From contig OZ244811.1 of the NCBI GenBank assembly GCA_965220105.1, positions 806,001 to 870,000 of the forward strand: a DNA stretch of 64,000 nt, given 5' to 3'. The first letter of the stretch is position 1. Every line of letters begins with the position of its first letter. Of the stretch, positions 8,660 through 17,402 are shown one piece after another. The translations under genes and the position numbers were made by a program. The notes below the pieces were generated by a model. It was not told the DNA's origin, made no database searches, and saw nothing but the letters and a program-made list of their open reading frames with translations. This DNA is from Bin87 sp965220105. GTDB taxonomy: Bacteria > Chloroflexota > Dehalococcoidia > Lucifugimonadales > UBA3495.

Positions 8660-10519
8660 ATGAGCGCTATCCCTTTGCTCGACGACAAATTTGACGGCAC
8701 TCCCGCCACGGTGTCGCCGGTTTCCATCCGGCCCCGGGGAGACCGCACCCGGCGCGTGATGATGCTCCAGCCGGCCTCGACCGGCGGCAACTTCGAATAC
8801 ATCGCCATCCCGCGCCAGGGCATGCTGTTCCTCTCCGGAGCCCTGGCCCAATGGGACGGCCCCTATGTCTACGAGCGCGACATCTGGTTTGAGGACCGGC
8901 TGGGGCGCATGGACCCCGACAAAGATCTGGACGGGGTGGACGTGCTCATGATCACGGCCCTCGTGAACGAAGCGCCCCGCGGCTATCAGCTGGCCTGGGA
9001 AGCCCGCCAGTTCCATCCCAACCTGGTTATTCTCGGCGGCGGCCCCCAGATGAGCCCCCTGCCCGAAGAGGCCATCGCCCAGGGCGGTTTTGACGTCATC
9101 GTCAACCGTGAGGGCGAGGACATCATCGGTCAGCTCTGCGACATCCTGCTCACCTGGCGCGATGATCGCAAATACGCCTACCTGCAACGGGTGGCCGGCA
9201 TCTCATACATTCAGGATGGTCACCTGGTGGCGACCCGCCGCAAGGGTCTGGTCCGCCCCGATTTCGTGGAGCTGCCCGATTTCCGTTCCATACGCGGCCT
9301 GTCTCCGGCGAACCCCATGGCCGGCTGTGTGCTGGAAACCGTACGCGGCTGCACCGAAAACTGCTCGTATTGCCAGGTTATCCAGCAATTCCTGGGCTAC
9401 CGCCTCATTGACCGGGAAACCGAGTACAAACGGTTGGCCCAACTGGAAGATCTGGCCGCCGACGGACTCATCCACACCGGTCGCAACGGCAAGATCAGCG
9501 TATTCATTTCCGATGACCTGCACACGCCGCCCCTGCGCGCCGTGAAATTCCGGAACGAACGGTTGGAACGGCTGCGAAACTGGCGGGGCCGCACCGATTC
9601 CATGAACATGATCTGCCAGGCGCGCGCCGAAATCGGACAGGACGACGAACTGGCTGGCGCGCTCCTGGACGCCAACGTCAAGATGTTGTACCTGGGCGTG
9701 GAATCCAACAACGCCGAAAGTCTGGCCGCCGTACGCAAGCGGCAGGAACCGGGCCAGATGGAACGCGACCTGGTGCGCCTCAACGAGGAAGGCTTCTCGG
9801 TAGTGGCCATGACCATCATCGGGTTGCCCTACGATACTGAAGAATCAATCATGACCCTGGCCGACTGGGTTACCCAGCACAGCCGTTATCAGACGGCCAA
9901 CCTGCTGACCCCGTTGCCGGCAACGTCCAACTGGAGCCTCAAACCCCTGAACGCCGACGGCCAACCGTTGCAGGAAGGGGAAATGCGACCCTACGAGCTG
10001 TACACCGGGCGCCAGTTCGTCCACGAAGACGAGCGCTGGAACATGGCGCAGAGCCGGGAGCTATTCGACCGCTACAGCGCCAAGTTGACCTCCATCGACG
10101 CGCTGTACGGGCGGATTTTCCGCATCCTCGGCAACTACCGGCTGCGCCAGGCGCGCAGCGTCGAAGACCTCTCCGAAACCGCCGAAACCATGAGGGCCTG
10201 GTCCCATCAGGTGCAGCAGGCCGGCAAGGAATTCGGCGAAAACCTGCACTCCAGAGTCACCGAACTGGCGGAAACCTTCCGCTCGGTGAGTCAACCACTG
10301 TCCAACGCCCGGGCCGAGTTTCTGGATAACCTGCGTACTCGCATCAACGAGGCTTCCGAGTCTCTGCAGAACTACGCTGAGCGGGCCGATACCGGCAGCA
10401 AGGACGTCGCCGCCAACGTTTCGACTCGACTGAACGAAGTAACCGAGTTGCTCAACACAGCGCTGGACTCCGCGAGCCTGCGCCGCAATTCCAAACAAGT
10501 GAGTCGATATGGCCAGTAA
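8660..10519 (+). CDS. B12-binding radical SAM protein with C-terminal helical tail (619 aa)
   Basis: Residues about 30-170 form a cobalamin-binding-like domain (VDVLMITALVN, VILGGGPQMSP). The radical SAM core follows, with the [4Fe-4S] motif CTENCSYC (Cys231, 235, 238), a LYLGVESNN strand and a GLPYDTEES segment. Residues about 515-610 are charged, heptad-like amphipathic helix without a known domain. Its last 11 bases overlap the start of the second fabF, so the two are probably translationally coupled. The reaction is unknown; methylation or ring chemistry on a lipid or polyketide-like substrate is a guess from the partner gene. It starts with ATG at 8660. Confidence 0.85.
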   Translation: MSAIPLLDDKFDGTPATVSPVSIRPRGDRTRRVMMLQPASTGGNFEYIAIPRQGMLFLSGALAQWDGPYVYERDIWFEDRLGRMDPDKDLDGVDVLMITALVNEAPRGYQLAWEARQFHPNLVILGGGPQMSPLPEEAIAQGGFDVIVNREGEDIIGQLCDILLTWRDDRKYAYLQRVAGISYIQDGHLVATRRKGLVRPDFVELPDFRSIRGLSPANPMAGCVLETVRGCTENCSYCQVIQQFLGYRLIDRETEYKRLAQLEDLAADGLIHTGRNGKISVFISDDLHTPPLRAVKFRNERLERLRNWRGRTDSMNMICQARAEIGQDDELAGALLDANVKMLYLGVESNNAESLAAVRKRQEPGQMERDLVRLNEEGFSVVAMTIIGLPYDTEESIMTLADWVTQHSRYQTANLLTPLPATSNWSLKPLNADGQPLQEGEMRPYELYTGRQFVHEDERWNMAQSRELFDRYSAKLTSIDALYGRIFRILGNYRLRQARSVEDLSETAETMRAWSHQVQQAGKEFGENLHSRVTELAETFRSVSQPLSNARAEFLDNLRTRINEASESLQNYAERADTGSKDVAANVSTRLNEVTELLNTALDSASLRRNSKQVSRYGQ

Positions 10520-11780
10520 CGGTGTGGCGGGGCACCGCGTAGTGGTGACGGGCCTGGGGATGATTAGTCCGTTGGGCCTCAACACATCCGATACTTGGGA
10601 CGGCATCGCCAACGGCCAGTCGGGCATCGACTATATCACCGGGTTCGATGCCGAGGCCTTTGACACCCGATTTGCCGCCGAGGTCAAGGGCTTCAACCCC
10701 GAAGACTACCTGGATCGCAAGGATGCCCGGCGCATGGACCGTTTCGCCCAGTTCGCGGCGGTGGCGGCGCAGGAGGCTTGTCAACAGGCCGGCCTGGAAC
10801 CCAGGTCCATGGACCGGTACAGCATCCACGTGGTGGTGGGCAGCGGTATCGGCGGCATCAGCACGCTCACCGAACAACACCAGGTGCTCCTGGAACGGGG
10901 GCCCCGCCGGGTCACGCCGTTCTTGATCCCCATGATGCTGGCCGACATGGGCTCGGCCCAGGTTTCCATGGTAACCGGGGCCATGGGCGCAAACTATTGC
11001 GTCACGTCGTCGTGCAGCAGCGGGGCCGACGCCATCGGCATCGGCTGGGACATGATCCGCCATGGTCGCGCCGAGGTGGTGCTGGCGGGCGGCGCCGAAG
11101 CCCCGATCACGCCTCTGTCCGTGGCCGGTTTCAACGCCCTGCGCGCCCTCTCCCGCCGCAACGACGCCCCGCAGCAGGCCAGCCAGCCCTTCAACCGAAA
11201 TAGAGACGGCTTCGTGCTGGCCGAAGGCGCGGCGGTGCTGGTTCTGGAAAGCCTGGAGCACGCTCAGGCCCGGGGCGCCGAGCCCCTGGTCGAGTTGCGG
11301 GGATACGCCGCCACCAGCGATTCCCACCACCTTACCGAGCCCAACCCCACCGGTCAGAGCGCAGCGGCAGCGGTTACCAACGCCCTGGAAGAAGCCCACC
11401 TGTCGTCCGGCGACGTTGACTACCTGAACGCGCACGGGACATCCACCCCGCTCAACGACTGGCACGAGACCAAAGCCTTGAAACTGGCGTTGGGCGACGA
11501 TGCCTACCGCATTCCCATCAGCAGCACCAAGAGCATGACCGGGCATTTGCTGGGCGCCGGCGGGGCGCTGGAAGCCGCGCTATGCGCCGTGGCCCTCCGC
11601 AAGGGACTGATGCCACCCACCATCAACCTCGATGACCCCGACGATGAGTGCGACCTGGATTACATCCCCCTCGCCGCCCGGCAACGCGAGTTGAACGTCG
11701 TAATGAGTAATTCATTCGGCTTCGGCGGCCACAATTCGGTGATCGTGCTCAGCCGCCCCGGTCTGGACAACCCGGTTTGA
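10509..11780 (+). CDS. Beta-ketoacyl-ACP synthase, second paralogue (423 aa)
   Basis: FabF-type thiolase-fold condensing enzyme with Cys169 (TSSCSSGADAIG), His309 (NAHGTSTPLND), Lys341 and His346 (KSMTGHLLGAGG). The nucleophile context SSCSSG differs from the usual TACA(A/S) and from the paralogue at 3570, so substrate choice probably differs. It overlaps the radical SAM gene by 11 bases and recJ by 4. This coupling suggests a special acyl chain or lipid pathway with the radical SAM enzyme rather than bulk fatty acid elongation. Confidence 0.85.
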   Translation: MASNGVAGHRVVVTGLGMISPLGLNTSDTWDGIANGQSGIDYITGFDAEAFDTRFAAEVKGFNPEDYLDRKDARRMDRFAQFAAVAAQEACQQAGLEPRSMDRYSIHVVVGSGIGGISTLTEQHQVLLERGPRRVTPFLIPMMLADMGSAQVSMVTGAMGANYCVTSSCSSGADAIGIGWDMIRHGRAEVVLAGGAEAPITPLSVAGFNALRALSRRNDAPQQASQPFNRNRDGFVLAEGAAVLVLESLEHAQARGAEPLVELRGYAATSDSHHLTEPNPTGQSAAAAVTNALEEAHLSSGDVDYLNAHGTSTPLNDWHETKALKLALGDDAYRIPISSTKSMTGHLLGAGGALEAALCAVALRKGLMPPTINLDDPDDECDLDYIPLAARQRELNVVMSNSFGFGGHNSVIVLSRPGLDNPV

Positions 11781-13498
11781 CGCGGTCCGGGCCCGGCTCG
11801 TTATCACGGACGTTGCACGAACCGCCACCCCGGCGTTGGTTACTGCCGCCCCGGACTGAAGGACATCGGCTGCCGTCCGAGTTGCCACGGGTCGCCGTCC
11901 AATTGCTTTTGGCGCGGGGCATCGCCGATGCCGCCGCGTTGGACAGATTCCTCAACCCGATCGGCCTGCCCCACGACCCGTCCATGCTGGCGGGTATGGA
12001 CACGGCCGTTCCCCGTCTGGCCGCCGCGGCTTTGTGCGGTGAAACCGTCGCCGTATTCGGCGATTTCGACGTCGATGGAATCTCGGGGACTGCCATCCTG
12101 AGCGAAACCCTGGCCCAGCTGGGCGCCCGGGTCATCCCCTATTTGCCCGATCCGGTGGCTGAAGGCCACGGCATGACCGACCTGGCCGTGAGTCGGCTCG
12201 TCTCCCAGGGCGCAACGCTGATAATCACGGTGGACTGCGGCATCAGCAATGCGGCGGAGGTGGCCCTGGCAACGGACGCCGGGGCCGACGTAATCATTAC
12301 CGACCACCACGTGCCGCCGGCTAACCGTCCTGAAGCCGTCGCCATCGTCAACCCCCGAATGCCCGCCAACCAGTACCCCTACCCGGAGTTGTGCGGGGCC
12401 GGCATCGCCTACAAAGTGGCTACCGGACTCATGGACCACGTGGGTCAGCAATCAGACGGTTCATTATTGGAACTGGCTGCCCTGGGCACGGTGGCCGACC
12501 TGGTGCCCCTGCGCGACGAAAACCGGTACCTGGTGCAGGAAGGCTTGGCCGCCCTTTCCAAAACTGCCCGACCCGGGTTGCGAGCGTTGTTGCGCCAGTG
12601 CCGCCTCGAGCGCCGGGAAATCAACGCGGAGCATATTTCATTCCAGATCGCGCCACGCCTGAACTCGTCGGGCCGCATGGCTCATCCGGAAACGTCCCTG
12701 CGGCTGTTGCTGACCGACGATGAGCACGAGGCCGCCCGCCTGGCCAACCAACTGGAGGAATACAACGATCGGCGCAAGGAACTGACGGCCCGGGCCTGCG
12801 ATGCCGCCATGGAACAGGTGATGTCCTTCGACCGGATACCGTCGATCATTATTTCCCACGATGAGGTCTACACGCCGGGTATCAACGGCCTGGTGGCTGG
12901 CCGGTTATCGGAACGATTCAACCGACCGGCGGTTGCCCTGGCCAGGGCCGACGATAACCACCTGGTGGCCAGCGCGCGCAGCCGTACCGGTTTCAGCCTC
13001 ATCGACGCGATAACCCAGTGTGAAGATTTGCTGGTCCGTTTTGGCGGGCACGCCGCCGCCGCCGGATTCACCGTGCGCGACGCCGATTTCAACGCCGTCT
13101 CGCAACGACTGACTGCCATTGCCGACGCGGAAACCGGTCTGTTCGGCCCCGAGCCGACCCTGGAAATCCATGCCGAGGGCGGCTTGGACGAAATCCTCGA
13201 CGATGGGTTTGTCCAGTGGCTGAAACTAATGGAACCCTTTGGAAAGGACAACCCGACGCCCCGGTTCATGTCCCGTCGGGTGAAGGTGCTGGATTGGGGG
13301 TACGTGGGCGCCCAGGGTCAGCATCTGAAGCTCCGGGTTGGCTCCGCCCAACGTGGCGTGGACGCCCTGTGGTGGAACTTCCCCGGCGAGTGGAGCGGCC
13401 AAACTTCCGTGGACGTGGTGTTCCAGCTGGTGGAAGACTGGTACCGGGGCGAGAGGCGTACCTATCTTCGCGTCGAGGATCTGCGGCCGGCCGGCTGA
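11777..13498 (+). CDS. recJ: Single-stranded-DNA-specific exonuclease RecJ (573 aa)
   Basis: 5'-3' ssDNA exonuclease in recombination and mismatch repair. DHH-family motifs are visible: FGDFDVDGISG, VDCGISN and TDHHVPP for metal binding, and a DHHA1 region with RFGGHAAAAGFTV. The C-terminal OB-like region ends near residue 570, the usual length. The start is TTG at 11777, overlapping the stop of fabF (TTGA). It is the last gene of a radical SAM-fabF-recJ run and converges on lgt after 44 bases. Confidence 0.9.
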   Translation: MTRSGPGSLSRTLHEPPPRRWLLPPRTEGHRLPSELPRVAVQLLLARGIADAAALDRFLNPIGLPHDPSMLAGMDTAVPRLAAAALCGETVAVFGDFDVDGISGTAILSETLAQLGARVIPYLPDPVAEGHGMTDLAVSRLVSQGATLIITVDCGISNAAEVALATDAGADVIITDHHVPPANRPEAVAIVNPRMPANQYPYPELCGAGIAYKVATGLMDHVGQQSDGSLLELAALGTVADLVPLRDENRYLVQEGLAALSKTARPGLRALLRQCRLERREINAEHISFQIAPRLNSSGRMAHPETSLRLLLTDDEHEAARLANQLEEYNDRRKELTARACDAAMEQVMSFDRIPSIIISHDEVYTPGINGLVAGRLSERFNRPAVALARADDNHLVASARSRTGFSLIDAITQCEDLLVRFGGHAAAAGFTVRDADFNAVSQRLTAIADAETGLFGPEPTLEIHAEGGLDEILDDGFVQWLKLMEPFGKDNPTPRFMSRRVKVLDWGYVGAQGQHLKLRVGSAQRGVDALWWNFPGEWSGQTSVDVVFQLVEDWYRGERRTYLRVEDLRPAG

Positions 13499-13542
13499 CC
13501 CCCGCCTATCCTCGGGATGTATTCACACGGAGCGCCCGGCGG

Positions 13543-14475
13543 CTAATCCGAGCCAGCGCCCCCGGAACGTCCGCCGGACCGCCTCGGGGTCGCGCGATCA
13601 GCGGATTGCGCGGGCTGCACCAGCCGCGCCCGGTAAATCAGCAGCGGCACTGTTACCAGCATGATGATGAGCGCGACCAGCTGGGCCTCATTCAGGTTGA
13701 ACAGGTAGGTATTCTGCTCCTGGCGGATGAAGGAGATGAAGAAACGTCCCGCGGAATAACCGGCAAAGAAGAGTGCGAAGAGCATCCCGCGGGGACGGAT
13801 GCGGTCCCGCATCAGCCACAGCACACCCGCCCAGATCAGGCAGAAGATCAGTTCGTACGCCACCGCTGGGTGGGACGCCGGCCTCCCGTATCCCAGGCTG
13901 TCCGGGTCCGTGTATACCCATGCCCAGGGCAAGCTCGAGAAGCTCGACCAGTGCTCTCCGTTGATGACGTCCCCGATGCGACCGACGGCCAGGGCGATGA
14001 GGAGGGCCGGCGCGGCGATATCGGCCAGGTGCGCCACTGACGGCAACTCGTTGAACGGACGGTGCATCCCGGTCCACCGCAGACCGGGGTTGTCACTAAA
14101 ACGGTGGAGCCAGGCGGCGTTGCGGGCCAGGATATAGGTGGCGCCACCCGCGAACCCTCCCAGGTACGCCCCGAAGATGGCGATGCCCCCGTTCCAGAAG
14201 TACACCATCTGGATTGGGTCGTACTGGTAAAAGTCGTCCCAGAAATCTATGACGTGCAGGATGCGCGCGCCCACCAGGCCTCCGATGATGCACCAGGTGG
14301 CGACCGACAGTATGGCGTCGCCGTTCAGGCCGTCGCGGCGACCCCATCGCCAGGTGAGATAAACGGCAAGGGCCACGGACACAAAGGTGAAAAATCCGTG
14401 CCAGGACAGCGTGAAACTGACCGTGCGGATGATATCCGGGTCAAAGGGAATGTTGATGACGGCAAGGATGTCCAT
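13543..14475 (-). CDS. lgt: Prolipoprotein diacylglyceryl transferase (310 aa)
   Basis: Transfers diacylglycerol from phosphatidylglycerol to the lipobox Cys of prolipoproteins in the inner membrane. About seven membrane segments are visible, together with the Lgt signature GRIGDVINGEHW and the SHPAVAYE and GRFFISFIRQ motifs with catalytic Arg residues. The tail after residue 290 is Arg/Gly/Ser-rich and cytosolic. It fits the lipoproteins encoded in this window (119-1732, 21238-22278). It starts with ATG at 14475, 16 bases after ispE on the same strand. Confidence 0.92.
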   Translation of the reverse strand: MDILAVINIPFDPDIIRTVSFTLSWHGFFTFVSVALAVYLTWRWGRRDGLNGDAILSVATWCIIGGLVGARILHVIDFWDDFYQYDPIQMVYFWNGGIAIFGAYLGGFAGGATYILARNAAWLHRFSDNPGLRWTGMHRPFNELPSVAHLADIAAPALLIALAVGRIGDVINGEHWSSFSSLPWAWVYTDPDSLGYGRPASHPAVAYELIFCLIWAGVLWLMRDRIRPRGMLFALFFAGYSAGRFFISFIRQEQNTYLFNLNEAQLVALIIMLVTVPLLIYRARLVQPAQSADRATPRRSGGRSGGAGSD

Positions 14476-14491
14476 CGATTAGTCGTTCCTG

Positions 14492-15364
14492 TCAGGCTCC
14501 GTCAACGGCGTCGCCCGATCCGGTTGGGTTCAGAGTTCGGACAAGGTACGCCGTTGCTCCGGTTCCACGCAAGGCAGTCTGGACCCTTCTGCGCTCAGTT
14601 TCCGACGACGGCAGGCAGAAAACGGCGGGTCCGGCGCCGGAGAGTCGGGGCTCGTGTCCGGTTGATTCGGCAACTATGTTCCATACGCCGGCCAATCCGG
14701 GAAAGATTTGTCGGGCCGGTCTCTCGAAGGTGTTCCGCAATTGGGTTGACGTGATGGCCGTGGCGGACAACCGTTGGCCCAACCGGCGGGTCTCGGCGCC
14801 GTCGCTGAAATCGCTCCGAGCCAACGCACGGTACAGCGTGGGCGTTTTCGCGTCAATGGTGTCCCGAGGCGCCACCAGGAGCACGTGGGTTTCGGGCAGC
14901 GGCGGTAGCGGATGCAGCACGTCACCGCGGCCCGTGGCCAGGGCAGCGCCGCCGGTTAGCAGGAATGGCACGTCCGACCCCAGCGTTGCCGCCACCTGGT
15001 GCAGCTCCGGCGCAGAGAGGTTGAGTTCCCACATCCGGTTGAGGCCCAGCAGCGCGGCGGCGGCATCCGCCGACCCTCCGCCCAAACCGGCGGCCACCGG
15101 TATGCGCTTGGTGATGTGGATGCGAGCCCGGGGTAGAATGCCGGCCCGGCTCGCCAGGTTCGTCGCCGCCCGCCAGACGATGTTCGATTCGCCCGCCAGG
15201 TCAGGGTCGTCGCACGTCACCGACAGGACGTTGGCCGGTTCCAGCGCCAGTTCGTCGGCCAGGTCAATCGTCTGCAGAATGGTGGCCACGTCGTGGTAAC
15301 CGTCGTCCCGCCGCCCGATGACCTCCAGCGACAGGTTGATTTTGGCGAAGGCCGGGATTCGCAA
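14492..15364 (-). CDS. ispE: 4-diphosphocytidyl-2-C-methyl-D-erythritol kinase (290 aa)
   Basis: GHMP kinase of the MEP isoprenoid pathway. Visible motifs are AKINLSLEV near the start, the ATP loop PVAAGLGGGSADAAA, and the C-terminal RLSGAGPAVFCL. The start chosen is TTG at 15364, 11 bases after the rsmA stop; a GTG at 15460 would force an 84-base overlap with rsmA and add non-conserved Arg-rich sequence. rsmA-ispE order is common in bacteria, and lgt follows. Confidence 0.9.
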   Translation of the reverse strand: MRIPAFAKINLSLEVIGRRDDGYHDVATILQTIDLADELALEPANVLSVTCDDPDLAGESNIVWRAATNLASRAGILPRARIHITKRIPVAAGLGGGSADAAAALLGLNRMWELNLSAPELHQVAATLGSDVPFLLTGGAALATGRGDVLHPLPPLPETHVLLVAPRDTIDAKTPTLYRALARSDFSDGAETRRLGQRLSATAITSTQLRNTFERPARQIFPGLAGVWNIVAESTGHEPRLSGAGPAVFCLPSSETERRRVQTALRGTGATAYLVRTLNPTGSGDAVDGA

Positions 15365-15375
15365 ATTACACGCCG

Positions 15376-16257
15376 TTATTGGCGGGACCGACGACCGGCG
15401 GCGCTCCGGTCCCGTTCGCGCGGGAGGTCGGCCGGCCAGCTGGCATCCAGGGCGGCCCATTCCGGAATGGTCAGCGTCGCGGGTCGGCGCTGCCCGTCAA
15501 TCCCGGCGGCCTCCAGCGTCGCGCTGACAACATCCGCTGGGCATCCCGAGCCCTGCGTGACCGAATTACGCAGCGTTTTTCGAGGGGCGGCGAAGCCGGA
15601 ACGCACCAGGGCGAAAAACGCCGCGGTGTCGTCTACCACCGCCGGGGGAACATCCCGCAGCGTCAACTTGACCACCGTGGATGCAACCTTGGGCGCCGGT
15701 CGGAAGGCCCGGGCGGGAACCTGCGTCACCACCGTCGCGACGGCGTAGAACTGGGTCGCCACCGATAGCAGGGACATCGACCCGGGCGACGCACACATGG
15801 CCTCCGCCACCTCCCGCTGCACCATCACGACCATGAGCGCCGGATGAGGGTCAGACTCGAGGAATCGGCGCACGATGGGCGATGCGGCATAGTAGGGGAG
15901 ATTGGCAACCACCTTCCACGAACCATGACGTAAACTGTCGGGCGCAGTGAATCCGGATAGGTCAATGGCGCGCGCGTCACCATGGACGACCGTCAGGTTG
16001 TGCGGCTCGCCCAGGCGTCCCGGTAGTTCCGCCGCCAGCGATGGGTCAAGCTCCACTGCAATGACTTTCCCGGCCGCTTCCACCAACCGCCTGGTCAGGA
16101 CTCCCCGGCCCGGGCCCACCTCCACCACGGTGTCATCGGCGTCCAACGCGGCGGCGGCGACAATCCTGGCGGCAATCCTGGCGTCGGTCAGAAAATGCTG
16201 CCCCAGCGATTTGCGAGGGCGGCGCGACCCAGAGGCGCCAACCTGTGTTTCGATCAT
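15376..16257 (-). CDS. rsmA: 16S rRNA (adenine1518/1519-N6) dimethyltransferase (293 aa)
   Basis: Dimethylates two adjacent adenines at the 3' end of 16S rRNA during 30S assembly. Motifs are KSLGQHFLTD at the start, the SAM loop EVGPGRGVLT, and the adenine-binding NLPYYAASPIV. The start is ATG at 16257, just before the conserved N-terminus; the longer open frame upstream runs into the SRP RNA and is not coding. First gene of rsmA-ispE-lgt. Also known as ksgA. Confidence 0.92.
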   Translation of the reverse strand: MIETQVGASGSRRPRKSLGQHFLTDARIAARIVAAAALDADDTVVEVGPGRGVLTRRLVEAAGKVIAVELDPSLAAELPGRLGEPHNLTVVHGDARAIDLSGFTAPDSLRHGSWKVVANLPYYAASPIVRRFLESDPHPALMVVMVQREVAEAMCASPGSMSLLSVATQFYAVATVVTQVPARAFRPAPKVASTVVKLTLRDVPPAVVDDTAAFFALVRSGFAAPRKTLRNSVTQGSGCPADVVSATLEAAGIDGQRRPATLTIPEWAALDASWPADLPRERDRSAAGRRSRQ

Positions 16258-16321
16258 GGATATGTCAATCAGAATAGTGGGTAACGCCGTCGCGTTGACA
16301 GGCGAAGTAGGGAGGAAAGTG

Positions 16322-16585
16322 GCCGAGCACCCCCCGTTGGCAGCAGCTTGGGGGCATATCGTCGGTAGTGGCTCGGGCCAGGCACTCCCACGGCACCCGC
16401 TGGACATCGCTTACCGTTGCTTCCTCTCGGACCTGGCGGGGTTCACAAACCTGCGCCGCGTGGGACCCGGCCGTCAGCGCCATTGCCTGGGACATTGGCC
16501 CTTGCGCCTTGCCGAAGGGAGGAATTCCACCCCGCTGTGGCGGGTTGCGGGTATAGGGCACCGCCAGCTCCCCGTGTAGCACGAC
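16322..16585 (-). ncRNA. ffs: Signal recognition particle RNA, large bacterial type
   Basis: On the minus strand the hallmark SRP domain IV loop is present: CCAGGTCCGAGAGGAAGCA followed by ACGGTAAG. The 5' part carries an Alu-like region with GAGCTGGCGGTGCCC, CAACCCGCCACAGCGGGG and TGGAATTCCTCCC, as in large SRP RNAs of Gram-positive-like bacteria. GTCCCAGGCAATGGCGCTGA on one side and the 3' strand around GAGTGCCTGGCCC complete the long rod. End points are approximate. A 107-codon ORF on this strand is an artefact of this RNA. Confidence 0.88.
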
Positions 16586-16635
16586 CACCCATCAATGGTA
16601 GACGGCAGCCGGGATAGTGTCAATCGACGGACGAC

Positions 16636-16790
16636 GATCTCCCCTCACCCCAACCCCTCTCCCACTGCGGGAGAGGGGTTATCTGGGCCCCGGCGATGGC
16701 TCCCCTCACCCTTGATGGGCGAGGGTGAGGGTGGGGGTGAACCCCCCGCTCATCCTGAGCCTGTCGAAGGATGCCCCCCTCGCTCCCGAA
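16636..16790. repeat. Palindromic intergenic repeats (two hairpins plus CCTGAGCCTGTCGAAGG motif)
   Basis: AACCCCTCTCCC and GGGAGAGGGGTT (16652-16680) form a perfect 12-bp hairpin. CTCACCCT and AGGGTGAG (16705-16729) form a second. The motif CATCCTGAGCCTGTCGAAGG follows; related copies occur near 53360 and 54552. These are repetitive extragenic elements between the SRP RNA and the speH promoter. Confidence 0.8.
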
Positions 16791-16798
16791 CCCTCGGC

Positions 16799-16827
16799 TT
16801 GAATCAAAGTGCAAGGTTCGGTAAAAT
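16799..16827 (+). promoter_or_regulatory. Promoter for speH-speE
   Basis: TTGAAT (16799-16804) and TAAAAT (16822-16827) are spaced by exactly 17 bases. The leader to speH is about 80 bases and contains a GCTGAT...ATCAGC hairpin near 16835-16856; its role is unknown. Confidence 0.55.
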
Positions 16828-16913
16828 CAACGACTGCGATGCTGATTTGGCAGGCTCATCAGCGATAATGGAGACCCAACGGCGTCGCCTACACTATTTG
16901 GAGGACAGGGTGA

Positions 16914-17303
16914 TTGAATGTATTAGGTACTCATGTGCTGCTGGAGCTTCGACAATGCGATCCCCAATTGCTTAACGACATGGCGTACATTCGGCAGGAG
17001 CTCTTTCGCGCCGCCGCCACGGTCGATGCTCATGTGGTCGGGGAATCGTTTCACCAGTTCAGCCCCCAGGGCGTGACTGGCATACTGTCCATCGCCGAAT
17101 CGCACATTTCCATCCACACCTGGCCGGAGCACGGCTACGCGGCGGCGGACATCTTCACCTGTGGCGACCAAACCATGCCCGAACGCGCCGCAGACTACAT
17201 CGTCGCCGCACTGGCGTGTCGGGACCCGCAAATCACGCTGGTAAGGCGTGGACTCTCCGATACCCACCTGGCAGACCTGCCGTCGGCCCACCTGGTCAGC
17301 TGA
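16914..17303 (+). CDS. speH: S-adenosylmethionine decarboxylase proenzyme (129 aa)
   Basis: Makes decarboxylated SAM, the aminopropyl donor for polyamines. It is the small prokaryotic class that self-cleaves to create a pyruvoyl group: Ser63 in ESHISIHTWPE is the cleavage and pyruvoyl residue, with His68 and Cys83 (DIFTCGD) as the other catalytic residues. The start is TTG at 16914, set by GGAGGA eight bases upstream. It lies just before speE, as expected for the pathway. Confidence 0.93.
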   Translation: MNVLGTHVLLELRQCDPQLLNDMAYIRQELFRAAATVDAHVVGESFHQFSPQGVTGILSIAESHISIHTWPEHGYAAADIFTCGDQTMPERAADYIVAALACRDPQITLVRRGLSDTHLADLPSAHLVS

Positions 17304-17402
17304 TCGGCTGACCTTCCCAGCCGGCTCCGCTGGCTGGCATAATTTTCGGTATTGCCTGCCGCGACCTCGCGCATTATTGGTGTCCTTTTGGCCAGTTACC
17401 CC

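Noticed and set aside
16265..16588. 107-codon minus-strand ORF between rsmA and speH
   Set aside because: It coincides with the SRP RNA; the peptide has no family features and is a common false call over this RNA.
16828..16913. SAM riboswitch in the speH leader
   Set aside because: A short hairpin is visible but none of the conserved cores of known SAM riboswitches can be matched.
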